A DNA stretch of 64,000 nt from Lewinella sp050633125 (GCF_050633125.1 NZ_JBOEFX010000102.1:1-64000); one strand, 5' to 3'; shown: positions 25,515 through 34,433, numbered from the stretch's first letter. Notes: generated from the letters alone by a model not told the origin. A program made the numbers and translations.

Positions 25515-27329
25515 CTATTTTTTCTGAGAATTCACCCACATTCTTGGAGTTATTCCTTCCATTTTCTTAAAAAAAACATTGAATACTGTTTTGGAATTAA
25601 AGCCACTTTCATAAGCTAAACCCAAAAGAGTAAGGTGACTGTTATTTGGGTTTAATGCTTTTTCTTTGAAAGTTATTAATCGGAAGGTATTAATATATTC
25701 ATTAAAATTCTTACCAATTTGTTCATTAAGTAGCCATGATAATTTATTAGGAAGCAATTCCAGTTTTTCTGCTAAATGCCTTAATGAAATTGATGGGTCT
25801 TTATATATTTCATCTACTTTCATTAGCTCATCTAATTTTTCTAAATAGTTTTCTATTTCATTTTTGCTTAATAATGAAGTACTAATGAAAGGGGTTGGAG
25901 CTATGGTTATAGGTTCAAGAATCTGCTTGTTTTTTATAGATGGGGGGAAATTCATTTGGGCATAAATTTCTTTAAACCGAGCATTATCCCGAAGGTTATC
26001 CCAGACCCAATAATTCTTTAAGGTTACCATCGTTACCGAGCGTTCTTCGTAAGCTTTGTCTAACCAGTAAATGGCTTCATTAGGCATATTTAAAAGAGAA
26101 AATAACAAGGCTGGATCTGAGGAGTCCATGTATTTCGATTTTTCTATAATAGCTAAGACCTCTTCTTTCTTGCCCATAAGTATTTTCACCACCAATAAAT
26201 CTAAATTAGCAAGTCCTTGACCACCTGTAAGTCCAAGTGCCTTATTGATGTCAATTAATGCTTCGTTATATTTTCCTAAATACCCCAAGGCTAAACCTCG
26301 AAAACGAATTGCCTCTGCAAAAGTAGCGTCAACTTCCAAGGCTTTATTAAATGCTGCAATTGCCTCTTCAAAACTACGCGCAAAATAATAGATCAAGCCC
26401 AGTTGCCAATGTGTATGAACATCAAGAGGGTCCGTTTCAGCCACCCTTTTGGATACTTGAACGGCCCGTTCAAAATCCTCCTTGATAAATATATAGTAAT
26501 AGGTAATGAATTCATTTTGGTCAGATAGGCCATATTTTATTGCCTTATCGTATTCTATTAGGGCCGCGTCCCAATTCCAATCCGAGAACAGTTTGATATA
26601 AGCAAGCATCATATGTGCCTTTGCATTTTCTGCATCTAACTCGATGGCTTTTTCAGCGGTATTTCTTGCTAAGTCATTCCCTTCTTTACTGGGTATCATA
26701 TTGTAGCTCGCCGCGTGAATATATGCTTCTCCCAAAAATGCATGGGCGTCTGCATAGTTCGGGTCAATTTTAATTGCACCTTTGAAGAAATCCATTGCTT
26801 TTTTAACGTCATCAAAGTCTTTCCTTTTTAGATGATAACTCCCTTTCAACCATAAATCATAAGCCTTGATATTTTGAGTTGGGATAGCGTTGGAAAAAGA
26901 CGGAATTTCGAAATGCCCAAAGTTTTCACGGATTTGGTCTGCAATGAGCAAACTGATTTCATCTTGCAAGGCAAAAATATCCTCCATCTCCCGATCAAAA
27001 TTCCTTGACCAGAAGTGAGTGCCGTCATTAGTACTGATTAATTGCGCTGTAATGCGAACCCTGTTTTTGGCTTTCCGGACGCTCCCCTCCAAAACAGTAC
27101 TTACCCCTAACTGATCACCAATGGTTCGCACATCTATATTTTTATTCTTAAATGCAAAAGAAGATGTGCGGGCAATGACTTTCAAGCCCTTCACAGTAGT
27201 TAAGGCGTTGATTATTTCTTCCGTAATACCATCGCTGAAGTATTCGTTCTCAGGGTCGGCACTCATATTAACAAAAGGGAGAACCGCAATGGATTTGTTG
27301 GATGATGATATGGGTAAATGGTTGCTCAT
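25515..27329 (-). CDS. TolB-like/TPR regulator with C-terminal AraC-type HTH
   Basis: The 604-aa product starts with a FlgO/TolB-N-like domain (about 12-135; SIAVLPFVNMSADPENEYFS, DGITEEI), the module usually found in adenylate-cyclase/TPR proteins. About six TPR units occupy 150-450 (YADAHAFLGEAYIHAASYN, PLDVHTHWQLGLIYYFARSF). The last 100 residues form an AraC-like double HTH (SLRHLAEKLELLPNKLSWLL, GLAYESGFNSKTVFNVFFKK). There is no signal peptide or membrane segment, so it is a cytoplasmic transcription factor with a protein/ligand-sensing array. The MFS gene downstream is the likely target. Composition is visibly AT-richer than the flanking genes. Confidence 0.85.
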   Translation of the reverse strand: MSNHLPISSSNKSIAVLPFVNMSADPENEYFSDGITEEIINALTTVKGLKVIARTSSFAFKNKNIDVRTIGDQLGVSTVLEGSVRKAKNRVRITAQLISTNDGTHFWSRNFDREMEDIFALQDEISLLIADQIRENFGHFEIPSFSNAIPTQNIKAYDLWLKGSYHLKRKDFDDVKKAMDFFKGAIKIDPNYADAHAFLGEAYIHAASYNMIPSKEGNDLARNTAEKAIELDAENAKAHMMLAYIKLFSDWNWDAALIEYDKAIKYGLSDQNEFITYYYIFIKEDFERAVQVSKRVAETDPLDVHTHWQLGLIYYFARSFEEAIAAFNKALEVDATFAEAIRFRGLALGYLGKYNEALIDINKALGLTGGQGLANLDLLVVKILMGKKEEVLAIIEKSKYMDSSDPALLFSLLNMPNEAIYWLDKAYEERSVTMVTLKNYWVWDNLRDNARFKEIYAQMNFPPSIKNKQILEPITIAPTPFISTSLLSKNEIENYLEKLDELMKVDEIYKDPSISLRHLAEKLELLPNKLSWLLNEQIGKNFNEYINTFRLITFKEKALNPNNSHLTLLGLAYESGFNSKTVFNVFFKKMEGITPRMWVNSQKK

Positions 27330-27388
27330 TCTTTACGATACTTTATCAGGGCTTCTACGAACTGACATTGAAATTTCTTTAATTGCCT

Positions 27389-27422
27389 GCAACTCGGGGC
27401 TGGGCGCACAAGCTTTGTTATG
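27389..27422. repeat. Short cassette-boundary-like spacer
   Basis: GCAACTCGGGGC (27389-27400) and CTTTGTTATG (27413-27422) lie between the regulator and the small membrane protein gene. The first matches CAACTCGGGCC at 30307 and the second matches CTTTGTTGTG at 28542, both in the same orientation. Confidence 0.5.
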
Positions 27423-27435
27423 TTCAGCTCCTATT

Positions 27436-27963
27436 CTATTTTTTCACTCTTCCTAAGAAACTGACAACCAAAGCTAATACCACTATTACTACAAACCAGA
27501 TCAGTATTCCATAAAAGTTTCCTATTTGATAAATAGTCGTATGCCAACCTGGTATAATTGAAGTCGCATAACCATAAGGTTTATAACCATATATAATGAC
27601 GCATCCCAAAATATAAATACAAATAATCACAAACTGGAATTTACGAAATGTATTATTCTTTCTAATACTCGCTATTATATTCATCGAAGCCATAATACTG
27701 ACCGAAAATTCAAATAACATAAAAAATGGTGCATACCCATTCCGGGTACTTATAGAAGCAAATTGCTCATAGATATAACCACTGCTCCAAGCTATTCCAT
27801 ATTCAATTAATAGCGGTATCAAAAATATCAGGTTCACAATGCCTAAAAGAAACCAAGAATTTTCTTTTTGATCACTATCCTTTGATAAAAAAAATATAAT
27901 CCCAGCATATATCAACCATGCTGAGATAATATAATATCCTTGAAATAAGTCTATTGCATTCAT
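27436..27963 (-). CDS. Small integral membrane protein, unknown function
   Basis: The 175-aa product has about five hydrophobic segments (about 8-25, 38-60, 80-103, 110-128, 145-170) separated by short polar loops. I do not recognise a family or catalytic motif. It follows the DUF4279-like gene by 32 bp on the same strand, so the pair could be an operon or a single two-gene cassette. AT-rich. Confidence 0.6.
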   Translation of the reverse strand: MNAIDLFQGYYIISAWLIYAGIIFFLSKDSDQKENSWFLLGIVNLIFLIPLLIEYGIAWSSGYIYEQFASISTRNGYAPFFMLFEFSVSIMASMNIIASIRKNNTFRKFQFVIICIYILGCVIIYGYKPYGYATSIIPGWHTTIYQIGNFYGILIWFVVIVVLALVVSFLGRVKK

Positions 27964-27995
27964 TAATATCCTAAATAGATCAAATAATTAGAAGG

Positions 27996-28400
27996 CTATC
28001 TATTAAACCAATACTGAGTAACAACCAACTCCATTTCAAGATCTCCCATAAGCCTCATCAACTTTGGCGGAATAGATAATTGAACAGAAAGGTTATTTTC
28101 ATCTCTAAACTCAGAATCGATACCAATATCTATGCACCTTTTAATATTTTTCATATTTGTCAACTTTTTCAAATCAACATAATTATTTGAAAGAAAAGTA
28201 ATTGTATCCTCGAATTGCTTTTCTACTTCATCAAAACCTAACTTATTTACATCAAATTTGCACGTGGTTGCCGCATAGGGCTTTTTGCCTTTTCTCTTAT
28301 TCGTATCTCCTTTTCTATTGACTTCATAGGGTTTAGCATTAAGCAAACTTAATACTTCATCTACATCATAGTCTCCAGTTAATTTTAGTACGGCTGGCAT
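27996..28400 (-). CDS. Small cytoplasmic protein, DUF4279-like
   Basis: The 134-aa product has no signal or membrane segment. The N-terminal pattern (LKLTGDYDVDEVLSLLNAKP, VNRKGDTNKRKG) resembles DUF4279, a family often seen near polymorphic-toxin immunity genes; this assignment is tentative. No toxin gene is visible next to it. It precedes the small membrane protein gene by 32 bp. Confidence 0.55.
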   Translation of the reverse strand: MPAVLKLTGDYDVDEVLSLLNAKPYEVNRKGDTNKRKGKKPYAATTCKFDVNKLGFDEVEKQFEDTITFLSNNYVDLKKLTNMKNIKRCIDIGIDSEFRDENNLSVQLSIPPKLMRLMGDLEMELVVTQYWFNR

Positions 28401-28476
28401 CTTGTTTTTTTGACCTTATTAAATATCTCTTTCTTTTTTCAAACTCGAAATGACTCATGACTAGAACTAAATGCAT

Positions 28477-28556
28477 CTGGTTACACACAACGGTCTGTAC
28501 TCACGACCTGCCGACCAGATGGGAGGCATCGACGTCAAGTACTTTGTTGTGACCAG
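28477..28556. repeat. attC-like imperfect palindrome
   Basis: CTGGTTACACACAAC (28477-28491) pairs imperfectly with GTTGTGACCAG (28546-28556); GTACT (28497-28501) pairs with AGTAC (28538-28542). About 80 nt in total, with unpaired bases in one arm, as in integron attC sites. The ends do not match the canonical RYYYAAC/GTTRRRY pair. The remaining 28401-28476 shows nothing clear. Confidence 0.55.
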
Positions 28557-28559
28557 TAT

Positions 28560-30284
28560 TTATTTGATTCTTGAACTTGACAATTCTATATCAGCAGTTG
28601 CCCAAATTTCATTTAGTTTATCTTCTAATTCAGAAGCTTTATCTTTTTCATTTAACTCAGAATAAGCTAATCTTAAGCCATGTAAAGCCCATCCATTTTT
28701 TGGCAACCTATTTAAATCTTCTTTGTATGTTTTAATTGCATCTTGATATCTTCCTGCTTCGATTTGTATTGCCCCTAAATGATGTCGAACAGAGAAAAAC
28801 CAATCTGGTGGTTCTTGATAAACCAATGCATCTTCCATACTTACGGCTTCAATTAACAGGTTGATACTTTCTTTATAGTTTTTTTCACTCGCTAATATCT
28901 CTCCTTTCAATACTCTCTTAGCAATTTGCAGCAATTGATGAGTATTATTAAAATCCCAGATGGTAACTTCTTTGAGGCTTTCATCCGATGCAAAACTTTC
29001 TATGGCTTTCAATTCGTTTTTCGCGTTTTCAATTTCTCCTAAACCGTTGAACGCCATTCCTCTTGCATAATGCCTTACAGCATCAGGATATTTTAATGAA
29101 ATATCATCATTCTCCAATTTCAAGATTTCTTCCCACTTACCAAATTTTACATTTACGTAGTAAGGTATTGTATAGTAGTGCTGAATGGTTCCCCAACCTG
29201 GCTCTTTCATCAATTGCCGATTTGAGTGTTCTGCTACTTTATTTGCAGCCATGATTCCTAATTCACTATTTCCTTCAAGCGTGGCAGTTGCAGCCATGAA
29301 ATGATAATTATGTGGATATAAAGTCAATGGATAAGAACCTTGTGCATGGCAAGAGGTGAGGTAAGCACTATCTGCTTCAACTGCCCTGATATTTGACATA
29401 GTTCCTTTATGATAATCTCCTGTGCGGATATAAATATGAGAAGGCATATGGATTAAATGCCCTGCATTAGGGACAAGTCCCTCGTCATATAATTGGGCGC
29501 TGTACAATCCTCTTTCAGGTTTTGAAGAAGCCTCTACCGCATGAATGTAAAAATGATGAGCACCAGGGTGCTTTGGAGAAATAGAAAAAACCTTTTCAAA
29601 TACATCCAAAATTTGGGGTGTCCATTCCTTGGCCTCGCCTTCATGAGTCCATAAATCCCATGGGTGAAGATTCATCAATGATTCTACGTATAAAGCACCT
29701 ATATCCGCATCCTGTGGGAATTCTTTAAATACTGACTCCATGGCATTAGAAAAAGCTATATCCAATGAACTTCTGTCTTCAACCGGTTCTTTAACATACC
29801 TTTTTGACAATGCGTTTATTAATGCTATTTCTTTTTGAGTACAACCTTTAATTGATAAATCCATAGCCATTTGGATTGCATCAAATGCTCTCTTATAATT
29901 GTCATCCTCCATGCCAGCATTATAATTAGGCCCCAAAACAAAAGCATAACCCCAATATGCCATAGCACAAGTTGAATCCAGTTTAGTGGCAAAGTAAAAA
30001 GACCTTGCTGCCTCGGCATGATTAAAACCATAAGCTAAAATCAGCCCTTGATTAAAATATTTCTGAACTAATTCATTTTTAGTAGAAATTGGAAAATTCA
30101 AAACATCAAGTCCTTCAAATAATGGCGCCACATTATCTGACTTGTACCATTCTTTGTCATTTGTCACGGGAGAGCACATTACTGATGGGGTTGGAATAAT
30201 GTCTTTTGTGGTTTTTTCTTCTTTTTCAGTACAACCAAATACCAAAATTATTATGATGCTAAAAAGAGTAAATTGATTCTTCAT
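28560..30284 (-). CDS. TPR-repeat lipoprotein
   Basis: The 574-aa product has a lipoprotein signal with Cys18 (IIILVFGC). TPR-type helices run along most of the length (YFNQGLILAYGFNHAEAARS, AMAYWGYAFVLGPNYNAG). Conserved His-rich loops (PGAHHFYIHAVEAS, LIHMPSHIYIRTGDY) suggest a metal or ligand site and recall a family of TPR proteins of unknown function. Probably outer-membrane or periplasmic. A perfect 10-bp inverted repeat brackets it: GTTGTGACCA at 28546-28555 and TGGTCACAAC at 30301-30310. Confidence 0.75.
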   Translation of the reverse strand: MKNQFTLFSIIIILVFGCTEKEEKTTKDIIPTPSVMCSPVTNDKEWYKSDNVAPLFEGLDVLNFPISTKNELVQKYFNQGLILAYGFNHAEAARSFYFATKLDSTCAMAYWGYAFVLGPNYNAGMEDDNYKRAFDAIQMAMDLSIKGCTQKEIALINALSKRYVKEPVEDRSSLDIAFSNAMESVFKEFPQDADIGALYVESLMNLHPWDLWTHEGEAKEWTPQILDVFEKVFSISPKHPGAHHFYIHAVEASSKPERGLYSAQLYDEGLVPNAGHLIHMPSHIYIRTGDYHKGTMSNIRAVEADSAYLTSCHAQGSYPLTLYPHNYHFMAATATLEGNSELGIMAANKVAEHSNRQLMKEPGWGTIQHYYTIPYYVNVKFGKWEEILKLENDDISLKYPDAVRHYARGMAFNGLGEIENAKNELKAIESFASDESLKEVTIWDFNNTHQLLQIAKRVLKGEILASEKNYKESINLLIEAVSMEDALVYQEPPDWFFSVRHHLGAIQIEAGRYQDAIKTYKEDLNRLPKNGWALHGLRLAYSELNEKDKASELEDKLNEIWATADIELSSSRIK

Positions 30285-30300
30285 TTGTTTATTTTATTAT

Positions 30301-30317
30301 TGGTCACAACTCGGGCC
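30301..30317. repeat. Right boundary repeat of the AT-rich block
   Basis: TGGTCACAACTCGGGCC combines the mirror of GTTGTGACCA (28546) with CAACTCGGG (also at 27390, and inverted at 24108). The base composition shifts here between the AT-rich block and the kinase-RapZ gene. Confidence 0.5.
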
Positions 30318-30334
30318 TATACGCAATTCCCCCA

Positions 30335-31786
30335 CTAATTCTTCCAATCCTTCTTCTCCTGCTCTATATGGTGCAACACTACTTTGATTCCATACTTATT
30401 CTTGATATGTCGCGCCAGGCAATCTGCTGCGTAAACAGAGCGGTGCTGGCCACCGGTACAGCCAAAATTCACTTGTAAGTTGGTAAAACTACGATCAATA
30501 TAGTCTTCAACGGCGTTGTCTACGATGCGATAGACATCTTGCAGATACGTCCCTATTTCGCTATGGTGCTGCAAAAAGTTGATAACAGATTCGTCCCGGC
30601 CAGTGAGTTTTTTGTAGGGTTCGTAGCGGCCGGGGTTGTGGATAAACCGACAATCAAAAACAAATCCGCCACCATTGCCACTGTTATCTTCTGGCACACC
30701 GGTCTTTTTATAGCTAAAACTATTAACACCTACCGTCAGTAAGCTGGAGCTCGCTTTAATTTTATCAAAAGGCTCAAATTTTTTGGAGGCAATCAGTTCT
30801 TCCAATGCCCGCCTGAGTTCAGGGATGGCTACCGGAATTTTATCGTTATCAAACAGCCACTTTATATTTCGCAAAGCGAAAGGGATACTTTGCAAAAAAT
30901 GCTCTTTCCGCTCGTAAAGTCCTCGGAACCCATAAGCTCCTAATACTTGTACACAGCGCATAAATACGTATCCGTAATAATAGGGCACAAAAGCCTTTCG
31001 ATCAATGGGGCAGATGGGTTCCAGCGCGTCCAGGTAATGCTCTAATAATTCTTCTCGAATATCTTCCGGAATATTGGCTTTCGCTTGATAAAGCAAGCTG
31101 GCCAAGTCGTATTGTAATGCCCCTCGGCGGCCGCCCTGGTAATCAATAAAGATCGGCTCACCATTCTTTATCATGATGTTACGGGTCTGAAAATCCCTAA
31201 ACATGAAATGATCCGTATTCGTCTCTAGCAAGAAATCAGCCAGGGTATGCGCATCTTCTTCCAGCGCCTGTTCGTCAAATGGAATATAAGCCAGTCTTAA
31301 AAAATAATACTTGAAGTAATTGAAGTCCCACAACATTGATTGTTTATCAAAGTTAGTGCGGGGGAAGCATTTTTCGTAATCCAGACCATCGCCGCCCAGT
31401 ACTTGCAAGCGAGCAAGCTGTTCGACAACTCTTCGATAGATTTTCACCAAATAGTCAGGGAAATAATCACCTTTTTGCAAAAGGTAGCTGTATAAGGTTG
31501 TTGCTCCCAGATCTTCCTGCAAGTAGATATGCTGCGCTAGGTTTTCAGCAAATATTTCCGGTACCGGTAATCCCTTTTCTCGAAAATGGCGAGAAAAACT
31601 GATAAAAGCTTCATTTTCCTGAAGATGCGGATTATATGCGCCTACGGCCAATTTATTCTTACTCTGTAAACGATAGTAAATACGATCAGACCCAGAGGGA
31701 GCTAAAGGAAGTACCAGCGTTGGGATTTCGCCGGCCCATTCTTCAAAAAGAGCACTCAGGCGTTGTTCAATTGCGATGGAAGCCAT
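30335..31786 (-). CDS. APH-fold sugar kinase fused to RapZ C-terminal domain
   Basis: The 483-aa product is a fusion. Residues about 20-300 are an aminoglycoside-phosphotransferase-fold kinase resembling AmgK-type MurNAc/GlcNAc anomeric kinases: the catalytic loop is FMFRDFQTRNIM and the metal-binding segment is IFIDYQGGRRGALQYDLASL. Residues about 345-483 match the RapZ (YvcJ) C-terminal domain (FVFDCRFIHNPGRY, NFGCTGGQHRSVYAADCL). In enterobacteria this domain binds glucosamine-6-phosphate and guides GlmZ RNA to RNase E. The P-loop kinase half of RapZ is absent. A link between amino-sugar recycling and GlcN6P sensing is inferred. Confidence 0.85.
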   Translation of the reverse strand: MASIAIEQRLSALFEEWAGEIPTLVLPLAPSGSDRIYYRLQSKNKLAVGAYNPHLQENEAFISFSRHFREKGLPVPEIFAENLAQHIYLQEDLGATTLYSYLLQKGDYFPDYLVKIYRRVVEQLARLQVLGGDGLDYEKCFPRTNFDKQSMLWDFNYFKYYFLRLAYIPFDEQALEEDAHTLADFLLETNTDHFMFRDFQTRNIMIKNGEPIFIDYQGGRRGALQYDLASLLYQAKANIPEDIREELLEHYLDALEPICPIDRKAFVPYYYGYVFMRCVQVLGAYGFRGLYERKEHFLQSIPFALRNIKWLFDNDKIPVAIPELRRALEELIASKKFEPFDKIKASSSLLTVGVNSFSYKKTGVPEDNSGNGGGFVFDCRFIHNPGRYEPYKKLTGRDESVINFLQHHSEIGTYLQDVYRIVDNAVEDYIDRSFTNLQVNFGCTGGQHRSVYAADCLARHIKNKYGIKVVLHHIEQEKKDWKN

Positions 31787-31843
31787 TAATTATAGGGGAT
31801 TTTTGTGCGCAATACTTATACAAAACAAAGGTAAAAAAGAAAA

Positions 31844-31878
31844 AGCCTTGTTAGCGGTCAAAAACCACTAACAAGGCT
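31844..31878 (-). terminator. Strong rho-independent terminator after the ECF sigma gene
   Basis: AGCCTTGTTAGCGGT (31844-31858) pairs with ACCACTAACAAGGCT (31864-31878), with a T-rich tract on the minus strand. Two further hairpins (GGAGTAA...GTTACTCC at about 31882-31912, and AGATCGT...ACGATCT at about 31940-31973) lie between it and the sigma stop. Confidence 0.85.
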
Positions 31879-31970
31879 GAAGGAGTAAACTATCTTCAAA
31901 ACAGTTACTCCAATTGGTAACCTCTCTATTTTACTCTAAGATCGTGTTTAGGACTTGTTCCTTCTACGAT

Positions 31971-32627
31971 CTAAACTGCTGCTGCACGACGATGTCCACG
32001 GTGCACCTCTAAATAAGCGCTAGCTCCGGGGCGGCTCAATAAATCCAAAAGTAACTCCTTGGCCCGAAACAACTGAGCCTTTACCGTACCTAATGGAATA
32101 TTGAGTTCGGTCGCAATTTCGTCATAACTCAACTCCTGAAAATAGCGCAACTCAATCATTACGCGATACTTATCACTCAATCGCCCTAATACTTGCCTCA
32201 TCAAGCCAATCCTTTGCTCCCGAATAACGGCTTCTTCAGGATTGAGTCCTGTTGCATGGAGGGTGCTGGAATAATCTTGCTGGCTTTCTTCATCCATGCG
32301 TTCGTCGATGGACAAAACGGTTAGTCTTTTCTTGCGAACATGATCGATGCAGTTATTGACCGCGATCTTGTACAACCAAGTACTAAAGGCATAGTTGGGT
32401 ACATAAGACCCCATGCGGGTAAAAGCTTTACCAAAAGCTTCTATTGTTAAATCATAAGCATCTTCACGATCGTTGGTCATTCTCAGCATTAAATGAAAAA
32501 TGCTGGATTCGTGACGCGCCATCAGCTGCGTGTACGATTGCTGGCACCCTGCTTTTGCTCGTTCTACGAGTTCAAAGTCATTGAGTGCTTTCTGCGTAAG
32601 TCTGGGATTTTTAACTGCTACTTCCAT
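31971..32627 (-). CDS. RNA polymerase sigma-70 family (ECF) factor
   Basis: The 218-aa product has region 2 (about 28-95; YTQLMARHESSIFHLMLRMT, AFSTWLYKIAVNNCIDHVRK) and region 4 (about 145-195; LSDKYRVMIELRYFQELSYD, IATELNIPLGTVKAQLFRAK). The tail is basic (HRGHRRAAAV). No anti-sigma gene lies nearby. Its first codons overlap the end of the glycosyltransferase gene by 10 bp, so the two are translationally coupled. Confidence 0.9.
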   Translation of the reverse strand: MEVAVKNPRLTQKALNDFELVERAKAGCQQSYTQLMARHESSIFHLMLRMTNDREDAYDLTIEAFGKAFTRMGSYVPNYAFSTWLYKIAVNNCIDHVRKKRLTVLSIDERMDEESQQDYSSTLHATGLNPEEAVIREQRIGLMRQVLGRLSDKYRVMIELRYFQELSYDEIATELNIPLGTVKAQLFRAKELLLDLLSRPGASAYLEVHRGHRRAAAV

Positions 32628-33736
32628 TGTTGTATTCGGCTACCGGTTAATAATGTCGGTACGAATAAGAAGTAATAACCAAGGTATAGGAAATCCAGTA
32701 AGGGGAGATAGGGCAGCAAATTGCGCTCGCCCAAATGTTTACTGGCTCCTAGTGATACTCGGAGGACTACTCCCATCCGCACCATGTAATTTAGTGTCAG
32801 ATAGTACCACACTTCGGGAAGCAGTATCAATAGCAGGAAAGTAGCCGCGTAAAAGGTAAAATGGCTTAAAGCCAAAGCACCTAGTGCGATCTGATCTTGC
32901 CAGCGATAATAACTGCCTACACTAAGGTGGCGTCGTTTTTGGATGTAGTAGCCTCGCCAAGAGGAATGGGGACGAGAATAAACTCTCGCCTCTGGAAAAA
33001 CATTAATCGTTGTATTCTCAGCGTGCGCAGCCTGATTTACCAGAAGATCATCGTCTCCTGATATTAGGTGAGCATGCTTGCTAAAACCATTTGCTTGCCA
33101 AAATATAGATCGGTGGTAGGCTAAATTACGCCCAACACCCATATAGGGATGGCCTGCTAATGAAAATGAGAAATATTGTATGGCAGTGTAGAAAGCCTCG
33201 AAGCGAATAAAGCGGTTAAGCCATCCTCTTCGTTTTTGGTAGGGACCATAACCAAGAACAATTTTCGTGTTCTTTTGAAATGATCGTTGAGTTATCTTCA
33301 GCCACTGCCTACTTATAGGTTGACAGTCAGCATCTGATAGGAAAAGTAATTCAAAGCTCGATTGTTGTATGCCGTAGCTCAAAGCTGCTTTCTTGCCCGG
33401 AAAAGTTTCCTTCTCCATCGAAAGCAGGCGTAAGATCGAATATTTTTTTTGAAATTCCAAAACAACTTCCTCAGTTTTATCTGAAGAATTATCATTTACC
33501 ACTAAAATTTCAAAATTGGGATAGTCTTGTTCCAGGAAAAAAGGTAGATTCTGGCGCAGATTATCAGCTTCATTATGGGCACATATAATAATAGAAACCG
33601 GGGGAAGCTCGTATTGGGGTACTTCTGGAGATACTGGCAATTCATACCTAGCAAATCGTCGGAAGCGAATTCCCCAAAAAAAGAATTGCACCAGTGAAGC
33701 TAATGCTAATGCTCCAACAATGATATTAATAAACAT
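32618..33736 (-). CDS. Membrane glycosyltransferase, family 2
   Basis: The 372-aa product has an N-terminal membrane helix (1-23). The GT-A catalytic domain (about 48-270) opens with VSIIICAHNEADNLRQNLPF. The metal-binding acidic motif is SDADCQP, and a downstream QKRRHLSVGSYYRW segment is the Q-x-x-R-W-like region. C-terminal hydrophobic segments follow (about 285-350). It transfers sugars from nucleotide sugars to lipid or polysaccharide acceptors on the cytoplasmic face; the sugar is unknown. It sits 4 bp after moaE and overlaps the sigma gene. Confidence 0.85.
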   Translation of the reverse strand: MFINIIVGALALASLVQFFFWGIRFRRFARYELPVSPEVPQYELPPVSIIICAHNEADNLRQNLPFFLEQDYPNFEILVVNDNSSDKTEEVVLEFQKKYSILRLLSMEKETFPGKKAALSYGIQQSSFELLFLSDADCQPISRQWLKITQRSFQKNTKIVLGYGPYQKRRGWLNRFIRFEAFYTAIQYFSFSLAGHPYMGVGRNLAYHRSIFWQANGFSKHAHLISGDDDLLVNQAAHAENTTINVFPEARVYSRPHSSWRGYYIQKRRHLSVGSYYRWQDQIALGALALSHFTFYAATFLLLILLPEVWYYLTLNYMVRMGVVLRVSLGASKHLGERNLLPYLPLLDFLYLGYYFLFVPTLLTGSRIQQWK

Positions 33737-33740
33737 AAGG

Positions 33741-34157
33741 CTAAGGATGAGCTGCTACCCAAACCTCTCCATCTGCAAAAATCTCCTTTTTCCAGATCGG
33801 CACCGTTTGTTTTAAAGTATCAATAGCGTATTGGCAAGCGGCAAAGGCAGCAGCACGATGTGCAGTTCCCACCGCTATAATAACGGCAATATCTCCAATA
33901 GCTAACTGGCCTACTCTATGATGAATAGCGATACGGCTTCCTGGCCACCTTTCAGTTATAGTCATCGCTATTTTACGCATTTCACTTATGGCCATTGGTT
34001 CGTAAGCTTCAAAATCCAGACGCAATACTTCTTTGCCCTGTGTATGATTACGTACTGTACCAACAAATAGCACCAAGCCTCCTTTATCAGGTGCTTCTAC
34101 CCACTTCTGGCAAACAGTTGTATCCAATGGTGTTGTAAGGAGCTGTATATCAATCAT
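33741..34157 (-). CDS. moaE: Molybdopterin synthase catalytic subunit MoaE
   Basis: The protein is about 138 aa; the start at ATG 34157 (MIDIQLLTTP) is preferred, with in-frame ATGs up to 34169 as alternatives. Family motifs include GGLVLFVGTVRNHTQGKEV, LDFEAYEPMA, IHHRVGQLAIGDIAVIIAVG, AAFAACQYAIDTLKQTVPIW and KKE. It converts precursor Z (cPMP) to molybdopterin with sulfur supplied by thiocarboxylated MoaD. moaD lies immediately upstream on the same strand; no other molybdenum-cofactor genes are in the window. Confidence 0.92.
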   Translation of the reverse strand: MIDIQLLTTPLDTTVCQKWVEAPDKGGLVLFVGTVRNHTQGKEVLRLDFEAYEPMAISEMRKIAMTITERWPGSRIAIHHRVGQLAIGDIAVIIAVGTAHRAAAFAACQYAIDTLKQTVPIWKKEIFADGEVWVAAHP

Positions 34158-34184
34158 CATAGTCATCAATATTACGCAAAAGAT

Positions 34185-34433
34185 TTACCCTCCTGCTACC
34201 GGTGGGATAATTGCGATTTCATCACCAGCAGAAATAGCCTGGTTTTCATTGGCATATTCAGCATTTACCGCTATTGCCAAAGACGTCAAACCAGCAAAAG
34301 CGGGGTAACGCTCCTTAAGCAATTCTAACAGGCGACCAACCGTCAGATTTTCCGGGCCAGATATTTTCAATTCTGAACCTCCAAGAATATCTCTCGCTAT
34401 ACCAAATGCCAGTATTTTTATCTCCATCAACAC
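34185..34433 (-). CDS. moaD: Molybdopterin synthase sulfur carrier subunit MoaD
   Basis: The 82-aa beta-grasp, ubiquitin-like protein ends in Gly-Gly (IIPPVAGG), the residue pair that is adenylated and thiocarboxylated. Family features are VGRLLELLKERYP and IAVNAEYA. It pairs with MoaE just downstream (27-bp gap). Met3 (34427) is an equally possible start. Confidence 0.93.
   Translation of the reverse strand: MLMEIKILAFGIARDILGGSELKISGPENLTVGRLLELLKERYPAFAGLTSLAIAVNAEYANENQAISAGDEIAIIPPVAGG

Noticed and set aside
28477..28556. Canonical integron attC site
   Set aside because: Size and fold are attC-like, but the ends do not match RYYYAAC and GTTRRRY and no integrase gene is in the window; kept only as attC-like.
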